DNA of 64,000 nucleotides from Rotaria sp. Silwood1 (lineage: Eukaryota; Rotifera; Eurotatoria; Philodinida; Philodinidae): positions 273,390 through 337,389 of the forward strand of contig CAJNOP010000188.1 in assembly GCA_905250075.1 (NCBI GenBank). The letters are read 5' to 3'. This document shows, piece by piece, positions 25,430 through 36,634 of the stretch. Under the pieces are notes generated by a model that had not been told where the DNA came from, did no database searches, and saw only the letters and a list, made by a program, of their open reading frames with translations. Each line of letters begins with the position of its first letter. Position 1 is the first letter of the stretch. A program made the translations under genes and the position numbers.

Positions 25430-27538
25430 CTAATATGGAAAAAGAAATGATCGAACACTTGTTGTTTCACTTGTTTTGACACTAGATGTTGCTACACGAG
25501 AATGACATGAACATGGATGATATCGAAATACTTTGAGAGTATGTTGTGTTGTTACACTACATTCAACAACAATTAAATGACCTTCATTACTAACACATAA
25601 TGCTTGTGGACTATTTAAATTGTCAGAACGTTTTAATAAGAGTTCAACATTATCTTCATCTAAATCATGTTCAAGAGAATAAATAATAGAATTAAATGAA
25701 TCAACAATAATTAATTGTTGATCATAATTATCAAATATAAGATAAGATATACGAAGAAATGGATAATGATCAAGTTTAATAGAACGAAGATATTCACCAG
25801 TTATTGTTAATTGATGAATAATACTAATTGATGAAGCTGAATTACTCAAAAAAATAAAACTATTTTCCGGATCCATACAAAATGGTAAAGCATTTTGAAT
25901 TGAACCTAAAATCGAAAGACATTTGATTAATCTATATTAGTTTAGTATTTTACTTTGTATTATTGATGTTTTATTTAAATCAATTTTTGCTATTTCAATT
26001 TTTCTTTTAATTAAAAATGTTATAATAAAACCTTTTTCACATGATATTGCAAAATGTTGATTACTTGTTCCAACAAAAAAAGGTTTTTCTTTTGTTATAA
26101 ATGTTTGTTTATATAAAAATTTTCCATTATATTCAATTAAAAAATGTTGTACACGTCGATTATTTGTATCAGCTACTAATATATTTGATGATGATGATTT
26201 ATCAAAAAATGAAGCAATACTCCATGGTGAATCAAATTCATAAAGATTATTGCCTCGTTTTCCACCACATGTTGAACGAAGCATCAATTGAGAAGTAAAA
26301 AGAACAAGACGACATCGATCTTGTTCACATACAATTAAAGAACCATCACTTTTTGATAAACAGCATACCGAACGAGGCCAATTTATATTTGATGCATAAG
26401 TAGCAAGTAATTTTGGATTTCTATTTTAAATTCATATTCAAAAACTTATCAAACTAAAGTGGACCACAAAAATTTTAGATATTTGTAATGTTTTTAACGA
26501 TTATATTATTATCAAAAAATAAATAATCTTGAAAAATTATTAAATATGAATAACTGCTAATGAGAGAAATGTGTTTCTTTTTATAAATTTTGATTAGAAA
26601 GATCTTTTTTGAAAGACTAAATAAAATTTAATGAATATTCTATTAATAATTAAGAAAACAGCTCTGACCATTAAATTTAGAATTTTAAAAAATATTTCAT
26701 TTTTTAGAGCAAACTTTATTTGATCAAACAAGATCTTTTACTCTTCTCTATAATGTATTCATCATCAAATATAGCACTATATTAATATGAAGGTAGGCAT
26801 CAAACGAAAAATAACTGAAAAACCAGTTTTGATATTAATGATCGAAGATAAAAGAGTTCTATCGGATAATAATGAGCTTAATGCACTGAAGAGTGCAAAA
26901 CCTCGTTTAATAAGATAAAATCTGCTCTAAAAATTGAACTATTTCTTAAAGCTTACTTTTCAATATTCTTTCTAATCGAATACTTGAAGATCAAAATTTA
27001 TAAAAAAAAAAAAACATTTCTCTCATTAGCAATTATTAATATTAAATTATTATAACTAATCATTTTTCAACATTATCTATTTTTTGATAAATAGATGATT
27101 TGTATAGACCTTGACTCTAACTTAATATGATATAATTCCTTTCTTTTTACAAAAAAAACTAGAAAGACAAAGTGTCTTAAACTTCTATAGTCCACTTTAA
27201 ATGAAATGTATAATTATACCTATCATCATTATCATCGGCAGATATATTATCATGAAAATCAAATGCTTGATTAAGACCTTGACGAAGATTTTCAATCAAT
27301 GTATCATTATTATTCAATTTCTTTGATTGTTTGATTTTTAAACGACAATTGTGTTCTAGTTAGCATAGTTACTTAGAAAATTTTATGTTTCTCAATAAAA
27401 AAAAAAAAAAGAAATATTACTTTTATTTGATGGAATTGAAAATGGTAATGAAGAATCAATACTAGTGCGTCGACATCGAATATCAATTGGACGATAACCA
27501 GTTGGATAAAGACGATTTTGTGTTGCCCAATCTACCAT
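25430..27538 (-). CDS. NHL-repeat-like beta-propeller protein
   Basis: Four exons join in frame to 398 residues: 27421-27538, 27220-27355, 25954-26420 and 25430-25905. The N-terminal 85 residues are basic and polar (MVDWATQNRLYPTGYRP). From exon 3 on, the sequence shows repeated blade-like units. One is the classic NHL pattern: SPWSIASF, then NILVADTNNRRVQHF. Others (WPRSVCCLSKSDGSLIVCEQDRCRLV; NSPQALCVSNEGHLIVVE) are further blades. This predicts a beta-propeller scaffold of the NHL/TRIM-type class, but no RING or B-box is present, so it is not a full TRIM-NHL ligase. The protein ends with a Ser/Thr-rich tail. Intron 2 (26421-27219) is 799 bp; the others are 48 and 64 bp. The partner or pathway is unknown. 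Confidence 0.8.
26421..27219 (-). other. 799 bp intron of the NHL-like gene
   Basis: GTATAA donor and TTTAAAATAG acceptor. Its two ends look like imperfect reverse complements: TTATAAATTTTGATTAGAAAG near 26580 against CTTTCTAATCG and TCAAAATTTATAAA near 26962-27003, and GAGAGAAATG against CATTTCTCTC. A small foldback insertion is therefore possible. Confidence 0.45.
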
Positions 27539-27887
27539 CTTCTCTTATTTTATCTATATATTATTTTAAAATAAATCGAAAGAAAAAAAAAACGTTTTTA
27601 AATACATACAACACACAACACCTACACACATGCAACTATTCAAAGCTGTTTTTTTTTTGTTATTTAACATAGACATGTTTGAAAAGAGAAAACAACGGCA
27701 ACCGATAGTGAGTAGTTAACAATCACCTGTTCTCTTTTTGTTTGTCTTATTCAAGTGGAATAAAAGACACAAACTCTTAAAAAAATATTCTTTTCAAGTT
27801 ACAGAACTAGATGCACTTCAATTAAATGGATTTTTTTTTTGGTTTTCATTGATTATTATTTATGAAAATATATATTTAGATTAAATT

Positions 27888-29251
27888 TTACATAAAATAA
27901 GTTGATATTGTTCCTATTGTGAATCCATATGCGATTAATTTTAAAAGTTTCCAATATTGATTTTTGTTTTCAACATAAGTCAATTCATTATCATTATTAT
28001 CATATTTGTTTGAATAAATATAAAAAAATACCCATTTTTTATATGTGCTCATACAAATAGAAATAATACAAGTTATAAGTAAAAGAAAATCAATAAATAA
28101 ATATGCATTCATTCCAAAAAGTGTACCTAATAAATAATAAAAACTAAATAAGAGTATGTCATATCGAAAAATTTTAATATAAGAATAGAATAAATATAAT
28201 CGAGTTATAATAAACTTAGAATATAAAATCAATAATGACCAGTGATTAGATAAAATATTTTCTGATCTATTTGAATTAATCAATTTTGTTAAATATAATT
28301 GTGGTGACCAATATTGTTGAAAACAATCGAAAGATTCAATATGATTTTCAATTAATTGAGGAATTATAAAATATTTTGAAGTAGTACAATACTCAATGTT
28401 AACAAGAGAGATATGACACATCAATAAATAATTAATAGAATCTAATAGAAATAATATTAATTCAAAATTAGAGATAATATTTTCATACTTTGATTATTTT
28501 TATAAGAATATTCGGTAATTGGAATAATATTGAATTCATTTTCTTGTGATTTATTATGTATTAACAATGAAGAAAGACAAGATTCATATGCATTTAAATT
28601 TTTCAAATCAGATTTTTCATTTTGTTCTTCATTGATCTTTTCTAAATGTATCAAGTGAAACTGATCATTGTCGTTTTCTTCATTTGATATTCTTTCAATT
28701 AATATTGAATGTTGACTATCAACATGTGTTAAAGGATGTTCAGTTATGAAATTATATTTTGTTTTAAGATGATGATCATTATGAAATTTCATTGCTATTT
28801 TTTGTTCTTCTTCTTCTTCATTATTATTCGTAACATAATTTCGATGTTCATTTATTGTTAGAGAATTTTCTGGTGTTGTATTAGGTTCGACAATTCCATC
28901 ATCTTCATATTTTGAAAAAGAATCAATTGATTGACGAATGATGAGTTTTGATTTTTGAAAATCTTCACTATTATTCTTCAGACAATGAATAATATCACCA
29001 TTATCTGTGATAAGATTACATTGAGAAACATGAAGAATTGTTTGATGAATTTGATCTAAACGATCATTGTTCATTAAAGGTTTAAATGTTTGATATGAAT
29101 CTGTTGATATATTCAATTTTTTTTCATGTTTATCATCCATCATTTCTTTAACATCATATAAATCATCTTCAATTTTATTTTTGTATATTTTTTCATAATT
29201 AATTACAATAGAATTCTCATCAATTTGATTAAATTCGTTCGAAGAATTCAT
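27888..29251 (-). CDS. Unrecognised protein: acidic N-terminal region plus four-span membrane domain
   Basis: Two exons, 28489-29251 and 27888-28441, join across a 47 bp intron (donor GTATGA, acceptor TTTCTATTAG, phase 1) to give 438 residues. Residues 1 to about 255 are highly polar, rich in Asp, Glu, Asn, Lys and His, with an EEEEE run, and are probably disordered and cytosolic. The C-terminal 180 residues carry four hydrophobic segments: LLILYSKFIITRLYLFYSYI; ILLFSFYYLLGTLFGM; YLFIDFLLLITCIISICM; LLKLIAYGFTIGTISTYF, which ends the protein. The layout (long disordered head, hairpin-like membrane tail) recalls ER-shaping or ER-phagy receptors, but no diagnostic motif was found and I assign no function. 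The start codon is the first Met of the frame. It is the next gene upstream of the NHL-like one, same strand, 349 bp apart. Confidence 0.7.
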
Positions 29252-29563
29252 TTTTCTTTAATTATTTACAAATATTTTCATATGTTAATCAATTAATTAA
29301 TTATAGATAGATTCAATAGTAACATTGTTTCCGATAACAAACAAAAAAAATATTAATAAAGAGTGGCGGTTTTTATTTACATAAATAATTAATAAATTGT
29401 CTTTAATCAAATTTTTTCAATAGAAAAAGAAAAAAAAAATTTTCATTGATTTATCATATGAATGTGTGAATCACATAATCTTCGGTTTGACTGATCCTGT
29501 TAAGAAATAAAATTATAATTTAAATACATAGGTTATAAAAAATGCATCTCTCTCAGTACATTG

Positions 29564-30723
29564 TACATATTTCGATTGTATTAAAACATAAAGAAGCAAA
29601 TTTTGTTTTTCTAGATGCATCTTTTAATTATCTACAATCTTATATGTTTCAATTGATTCGATTAGGATTCGTTATTTTGGAAACGAAAACTAAATAAATA
29701 TGTCTAAAATCTACAACTTATGAAGAGACGCTTTTTATTAATTATTATTCAACACATTTAACTCTAGAGCAAGTTTTTTTTTTGATCTTTGAATCAATTT
29801 GAATCAACAAATGATACAAAACATTTGCCTAATGAAATATTCTCAAAGTTTCAAAGTTGATTTCTTTATCTCTAAATAAATATTTTTGTTAATACATGAA
29901 AATTAATGCTATTCGTATCTGTAATTACCATTATCGTTTCTTTCGGATTAGTGAGGATCTTCAGTAATGTCGAAAGATGATGATTGATAAACATTCAGTA
30001 TGTAAACATGTTTTCTGTAACGTATTAATTCTACAACCATGATATGTGTTCGTTTAAGTATATGAAGATTTCAAGATACTGAGATAAAATAACACCAACA
30101 ATTTGACATATCAATAGCAATAGGATTTCATGTATTTCGAACCGAACAAATACTGCCAGTACTTTTTGAAAGTGCTGTATCATAGTGTATTATATTTGAA
30201 TGGATGAATATTTTAGGAATCTATTAAAATTGATAGGATTGACTTGATTTCGAGGCACTACCATTACATTGATGTGTCTAAACTGTCTGTATTAATAAAT
30301 TCTGAAACTATTCTTCGATGGTCATTTTGAATTATTTCTAATAAGTAATTTTAATTAGATAGAAAACATTCTCTGTAATTGTTTACATCTGAAATCGACA
30401 AGTATAAGTGTTACCAGTGCTTCTTATGCGTACCGTGGTACGTCGACTGCAATGAAAACGAATGTGTGACATGAGATTAGCATACATTTTCGTATATTAA
30501 CAAGAATTTTTATTCAGAGATTGAAAAAAACACTTATTCAAAGGTTAAGACGCGTAGAACAAAACTTGACAATAAGTCTTTTTTGTTAGCTGTGGATTTT
30601 AGACATATCTATTTAATTGTCGTTTTCAAAATAACGAATCTTAATCGAATCAGTCGAAATATGTAAAACTGTAGATAATTAAAAGATGCTTCTTCATGTT
30701 TTAATACTATCGAAATACTGTTA
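29564..30723. mobile_element. Foldback (long inverted-repeat) element
   Basis: The two ends are imperfect reverse complements. 29564-29715 (TATTTCGATTGTATTAAAAC, then GCATCTTTTAATTATCTACA, then GATTCGTTATTTTGG) pairs with 30590-30723. The pairing resumes further in: TCTCTAAATAAATATT with TGTTAATACATGAAAA near 29870-29900 pairs with about 30490-30525. No transposase is visible inside. The ends are approximate; no target duplication was confirmed. Confidence 0.65.
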
Positions 30724-30827
30724 AGTCTATTCTTTATGATTCATTCATTAATATTTCTAATCATCTTCCATGTTGCAGATAAAAGTTCTAAAAGAATTTG
30801 TGCCACTAGCTCTTTCTTCCGTAATTA

Positions 30828-31046
30828 CCCATGTGAAAAAAAAATAAGGGGAATAATCAGATTAAAAAATGATTAAAAATCGATTATAATCATACACCTT
30901 TAATCGATTTTTCGCCACAGGAAATCGTAAAACCTTCAATCGATTACCTTCGATTTTCATCGATTATAATCAATTATTTTCTTGAACTTTTAATCGATTT
31001 TTAATCGATTTTAATCTGATTATTCCCCTTATTTTTTTCACACGGG
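30828..31046. mobile_element. 219 bp MITE with long TIRs and TA target duplication
   Basis: The termini are near-perfect inverted repeats of about 60 bp, beginning CCCRTGTGAAAAAAA and continuing through TAAGGGGAATAATCAGATTA. They are flanked on both sides by TA (30826-27 and 31047-48), which fits Tc1/mariner-type insertion. The interior contains several copies of AATCGATT. There is no coding capacity. Confidence 0.85.
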
Positions 31047-32429
31047 TATACAATCATCTTACTGAATAGTCTGTCTATTGGAAAACATTACGAAGACAAC
31101 TGAATCAAAGAATTTTAGTGTAAAATTTTATCTGGAAATACGCTCGAAATTTGAGCAAAAATGAATGATTTTTTTTTCAAGATATTGTATACTAAAAAGA
31201 ACATATTTTTGTTTTCAGTAGAATGATCACAAGTCGAGAGGAACGTGGTAATGGCAAAAAAAAATCCTTGTAGAACTTTTATCAGCACTATGAATCCTAA
31301 TAATTATCAAAATATGAGTTTAAACACAGATTACCAATCAGAAGACTTCCTTCGTAAGATAATTAATAATTGTTTATCTTTAATGATTGTTTTTTTTTTC
31401 GTGACTTGAACACGAATTATTATATAAATATAACTAAAATATCATGTTGATCAATGTCATATTAGAATTTTTTATTTATATGAAGAAAAAAATAAATCGA
31501 TTTTTATCGTGATAAGAATTACTCTTCGTTAATTTCTTCTGGTTGAAAAAGAGTATATTAGGCTAATTAATTATGATAGCATTTATTTCACATGATGGTC
31601 GATCAAGAATGAAAGTCGCTAATTCGGCTTATGTTTACGATTAGGATTCAGACTAATTCTCTTGTTTGTTTTTCTTATCTCTATAAATCTGACATTTTCA
31701 CAAAAGAATATTCATCAACTAACTGTTACCGAATGACATGCATTAGACTCTGTTGACTACTTGTTTTTTTTTTCTATTGAAAAATAGATAAATATAACAT
31801 GACCTTAGACATCAATTATCTTAATGTGCGTAAACTTCTACAGTTATTGGATATTCCAGAGTATTTATTTTATGCAACAGTTCGTGGAGAATTTATTCAT
31901 AACAATAAAAATATGTCATTTTCGATGAAAATAACGCCTTCTTTATTTAGCTAGTCAAAATTAATGCTAATATTGACAAATGTAAAAGCTTCATTTGTCG
32001 ATTTTAAGTTCTTTTTCTAATCAGTTTTATTCATATTTTGATTTATAAATTAAAAAAGAAACAAAAATCCAAGAAATTTTTTTTATGACGGATTATATAA
32101 CAATACTAAATAGTTCACAGACGTTTTAGTGTTTAAGCTTAAGATTTTATCTATAATCTGATTGAGTGTCTTCAGCTGAATTTTTTTCTAAATAAGAATT
32201 GGACTTCAAAATACAATCCTCATAGAACATCAGCATATCAATCGTTATCCTTCTGCTCAGTCACCATTTGAAACAGTCTTCTCATTTAGAAAACGACAAC
32301 AAAATAAGTTCTTCAATATCGCAATCTAAATTCTAATAACTTATTCTATCCTCAACAAAACAATAATTTCTGTCGATTCAGTCATACTTTACTTCCACTC
32401 CAAAGATGTACTTTCTAGAAGGTATGAAC

Positions 32430-32615
32430 CAGTGGCGTAGCCAGGAATTTTTGAGTCATGAGCAATTCATCAGCCGAACTATTTTGAGTTACGGGCAGCT
32501 AAGGACAACCGTTATGATTTCAAAAATATATATGGGTAATAACTGTTCATGTACTCTATAACTCAATAAATCCATGGGCAATTGCCCAATGGCCCTACCC
32601 CTGGCTACGCCACTA
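32430..32615. mobile_element. 186 bp hAT-like MITE
   Basis: The left end CAGTGGCGTAGCCAGG is the reverse complement of the right end CCTGGCTACGCCACTA, apart from the last base. Flanking 8-mers GTATGAAC (32422-32429) and GTATGATT (32616-32623) agree at 6 of 8 positions, consistent with an aged 8 bp target duplication of the hAT superfamily. This terminus type is widespread in animal non-autonomous hAT elements. No open frame. Confidence 0.85.
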
Positions 32616-33881
32616 GTATGATTTATGAATTACGCAGTGCACTATTGCAATACATTCTCGCTCCCTCTCAAGGCTAGATCTGTGTATCTTTCAAAATCTT
32701 GCCATAACTTTTATTTTCGTTCCAAAATTTTTAGTTTGTGTTCTCCTGAGGAACACCCGACAAAGTAGAAGCATTCAAAACCCTTTTTTTTTAAAATTAT
32801 TTATGCATGTTCTTCCATGATCTTCATTAAAGTAATAAAAATTCAGAGCCTGTTTAGTGTAGTCAGAATGGCGTTTTGAATGAATTGAGTTTTTGATGCA
32901 TCTCTGAGGAGAATTCAAACTGGATTTTTTAGGTGAACATAAAAGCTACCGTACAATTTTGAAGGACACATAGTTCTAATCACTTTTTTGTGTTGAATCT
33001 TATTGTGAAATTGCACTTTTTATTTGAAGAAGAATTCTATAACAGATATTAAAAATATGTTTTAACTTTTAATGATAATCAGTACTGCGATGACAGTTCG
33101 TCTCTTCTTATACATTCCTTGAGAGAAACAATATATTACAAAAATAAACTTTATAATTCATATGTAAGACATTCTAGAAAATTCATCTTTGGAGTATAAG
33201 TTAACTAAGATTAAATCGAAAGAGATGATTATCTTCGTAAAAATAAAATAAGATATTACTTTTAGATTGTGTTATCGAAGACTTTATGTAGTTGTCATAT
33301 TCTAGATAAAGACTACTTTACACGACAGATTAGCAAAATGAACAGAGATTTGCATGAAGATCTTCTTTGAGAATTGAATTTTGAAGATTAAGCTTTATCT
33401 AAAAGAAAAATCAAACTAAGTTCATGCAGTTCAGTCAGACTTTATATGAAATTTAACACGTAAACACTAAAACATTAAGAAGCTATTCTGTGGTCTTATA
33501 CACCAGCGTACTATATTTACTTTATTCAATCATATAACAAGAATAGTTTAAAATTAAAATAAAAGATTGAAACAACAATCAAATATCGAATGTAATTTTT
33601 TTTTTGTGTATCGTCACATCCAAAAATGAACATATTTATATATGTTTACAGGAGTACGAAAAGATAAAGAACTCATTAGAAAATACGAAAAAAAGAACAT
33701 TTATAATTCACATAGAGAGTAAAAGCATTGAGAATGAATATAATTAAATATACTAGACAAAGAAACATAAATAACGATGCATGGAAACAGAACCGAACGA
33801 AATCTCGATAGAATACAAGTAAACGATAGTGTGACAATAATAATAAAAAGAAAAATAATGATGCATTGATGATAATATCAT

Positions 33882-36634
33882 CTAGCATGTTTTAGATCTT
33901 AATCGAGGATCATTATGAGTATCAATTTTTAATTGTGTTTTGTGTTTTAATTCAGGAGAATTTTTTTTTTCATTTGAACGTAAAGGTTTATGTATAGGAT
34001 GTGGTTGATGATTATTTTGATTAATAAATTTTTGTTCATTTTCATTCAAATAACAGCATTGTAAATAAGCATATAAAGCTGATCGATAACGTTTAGACAT
34101 AAAATAATATGTTAATGGATTGCATGATGCTGATGCAAATGAAAAAAGAAGTATTAAATCTACATAAATATTTGGTGTTGAACGATAAAATTTTTTATCA
34201 AATGTTCCAATTGTATGATAAATAAATAATGGTGTCCAACAAATAAAAAATTCCATAATTAATGTTATTAAAAGTTTAAGTGCTTTACGTCGATTACGAT
34301 CCGTACGACATAAACCTTGTGTTGATGAACCACGACGTGGAGTCCTACTTTTTCGAGAACTTAAACGATGAAAATCTTGTTTTGTTGTATTATCATTATT
34401 ATTTTGAGATGGAAGTCTAGTTATTGTATATGTTCGATTAAATTGATGTTTTTTTATGGAAATATTTAATTCAGAATTTGGTATTTGTTCATCCTCACTT
34501 AAACCTGATTTTGATTTACTGTTACTATGAAATGATAATCGTTGACCAAATTTTTCCAACATAGATGATTCTCTTCTTTTATTTACAGTTAAATCAGAAT
34601 TAACTAATCGAAATTTAGAAAGTTTATTGAATGGAATATATTTAGGGGATGAAGAATTTAAACAAATTTTGCCTTTTTGTATATTATCTGAAATAAATTA
34701 AATTTTTTTTTTATTTTTTATTTTAATAAATAAAATAATTACTTTTAAATGATCTCATTTGTACGGCTGTACTATTTCTATACATTTTTCGAATAATTAA
34801 TGCATAAAGAACAATCATGACAACCATTGGTATTACAAAATAAAAAGCTAAATAAAATATTCATTTTTTTTTTTTTTTTTTTCTAAAAATCTAAATTGTT
34901 TGTCTTAGAAGAATTCTTACCATCTAAAGTAATCATATAAAGTTTTTCATCAAATTCATCTGGTGATGTTTTTTCACATTTAAAACGGCCAGGTTTAGGT
35001 AATGAACATAAATTATACATATATAGATTTGGTAAAGCAATTAAAAGACTTAATAACCATATTAAAAATAAAATAAAAGCATTGAGAAGATTAGAAAATC
35101 GAATAGATTGAAGTTTTAATATAAGTAATGGACGACATATAGCTAAATAACGTTCAACACTTATACAAACAAGAGTAAAAACATCCACAGCTACACTTAA
35201 ACCTGAAAAAGAAAGCAATAAAATATTTTGTTTTTTTTTTTGTTAGATTCATTTTCATTTATTTATCTAGCTTTTTCATTTTTATAGATTTATTTCTATT
35301 TGATTAGTTATTTATAACCATACAAATCATTTATATTCTACTAGATCAGACACATTATATCAAAGCTTTTTCCATTGAAAATTCGATATGACTTTTTTTT
35401 AAACATATACATTATGTTCTTGTATATTATATGAAGAATGAGTTACAAATAAGTATCTAATTATAATGTGAATTGATAGTCTCTTTATGAACATTATAAT
35501 AGATTCTGTTTTTTTTTTTTTCTAAGGATTATTTCATGATCAAAATAAATAAGAGACAATGAAGTTTTTGCATGTTGTCTAATATCTATAGACTAAGAAA
35601 ATGAAAAAAATTTTCTTCCGAAACAATTATTTTCTTTGATGTTTGAAAGATAAAATGTATCTCTAGTGCGTTTTTAACGGTAACTATATATTAAATAAAT
35701 TATCTTCATCTCGGTTATAATAAATAATTACTATTCTTGTTAAATATCATGCACATTGAAATTATAATTAAGCACATGTTTTCTACAAGACTGATTTTAA
35801 CTAGAGGTACACGATATTAGTCTTTATTGACTTAAAAGAACATTCTTGCTATTATTATTTTTTTGCATCTTATGAAAGTACTATGTGTCATTCAACGTCT
35901 GTTATATGAAAATCTAGTACTAGTCTATGATCTTCCATTATGAGTTTGACAATCTTATACAGATATGAATTTATTAACTTATAAATCTAAAAGATTCAAT
36001 CATAACCAATGAAGTGTAGATAAAATAAGTATGAAAATGAATTTTTAAAAGAAACTTTGATTTATAATTGTAACCTGTCTCAAATAAATTCTATTTCATT
36101 AATTATCAAATGAAAATAATCTTTTTTACTTACACATCATAGATATGCAGATAATGAAAAAAAAAAAATAATTCTCTCTGTTTCTTATCATTTATAGTCT
36201 AGGAAATAATACAATTTTCCAATATTTTTTCTTAAGTTCAGAAAAAATAAAACCTTATTCTATAATTCATCTTTAATGATATAAAAAATAAATAAAATTT
36301 TACCTTGAACAATTGGTAAAATTTTACAAATCATCTTTCCAAATATAAAATTTTTTTTCATTCTTGCTATTATAGTAAAAGGCATGAAACATGCACGTAA
36401 TAAATCTGCACATGCTAAATTAGCTAAATATTTATTATTTGTTAATCGTATTGAACCTCTCGGTCCAAACATAACAATAAGTGCAGCTGTATTTCCAATA
36501 AATGCAAGTATAAATATAATTAATGATATACTATTTGTTATCCATTCAGCATCACTTATATGTGAATAATTTGAATGTGAAGATAATATTGAAGAATTTC
36601 GATAGATCAATGTTCCACATGATTTTGTTGCCAT
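33882..36634 (-). CDS. Class A GPCR, peptide-type (cholecystokinin-receptor-like)
   Basis: Four exons join in frame to 507 residues: 36304-36634, 34921-35202, 34743-34847 and 33882-34687. The N-terminus has glycosylation sites (NSS, NYS). TM1 has GNTAALIVMF, TM2 has NLACADLLRACFMPF, and Cys before TM3 is in GKMICKILPIVQG. The TM3 end ISVERYLAICRPL carries ERY as the DRY equivalent. TM6 is LLITLIMEFFICWTPLFIYH with the CWxP motif, and TM7 has SASCNPLTYYFMSKRYR with NPxxY. The ISVERY/CRPL and FFxCWxP patterns are closest, by memory, to cholecystokinin/gastrin receptors and other peptide GPCRs; I would not fix the ligand. The third intracellular loop is very long, basic and Ser-rich (about 150 residues), and the C-tail is basic. 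Intron 1 (35203-36303) is 1.1 kb. The gene looks intact. Confidence 0.85.
35203..36303 (-). other. 1.1 kb intron 1 of the peptide-type GPCR
   Basis: GTAAAA donor, TTTTTCAG acceptor, phase 1. AT-rich with homopolymers; no nested gene seen. Confidence 0.6.

Larger units (their letters stand above)
29252..33881. other. Gene-free stretch rich in inverted-repeat elements
   Basis: About 4.6 kb. It contains a foldback element (29564-30723), a TA-flanked MITE (30828-31046) and a hAT-like MITE (32430-32615), listed separately. A 50-odd-codon open frame from 31800 (MTLDINYLNVRKLLQLLDIPEY) has no recognised homology. The rest is unremarkable AT-rich DNA. Confidence 0.5.

Noticed and set aside
31800..31953. 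Short plus-strand frame starting MTLDINYLNVRKLL
   Set aside because: About 50 codons, no splice partners found, no recognised family; could be chance.
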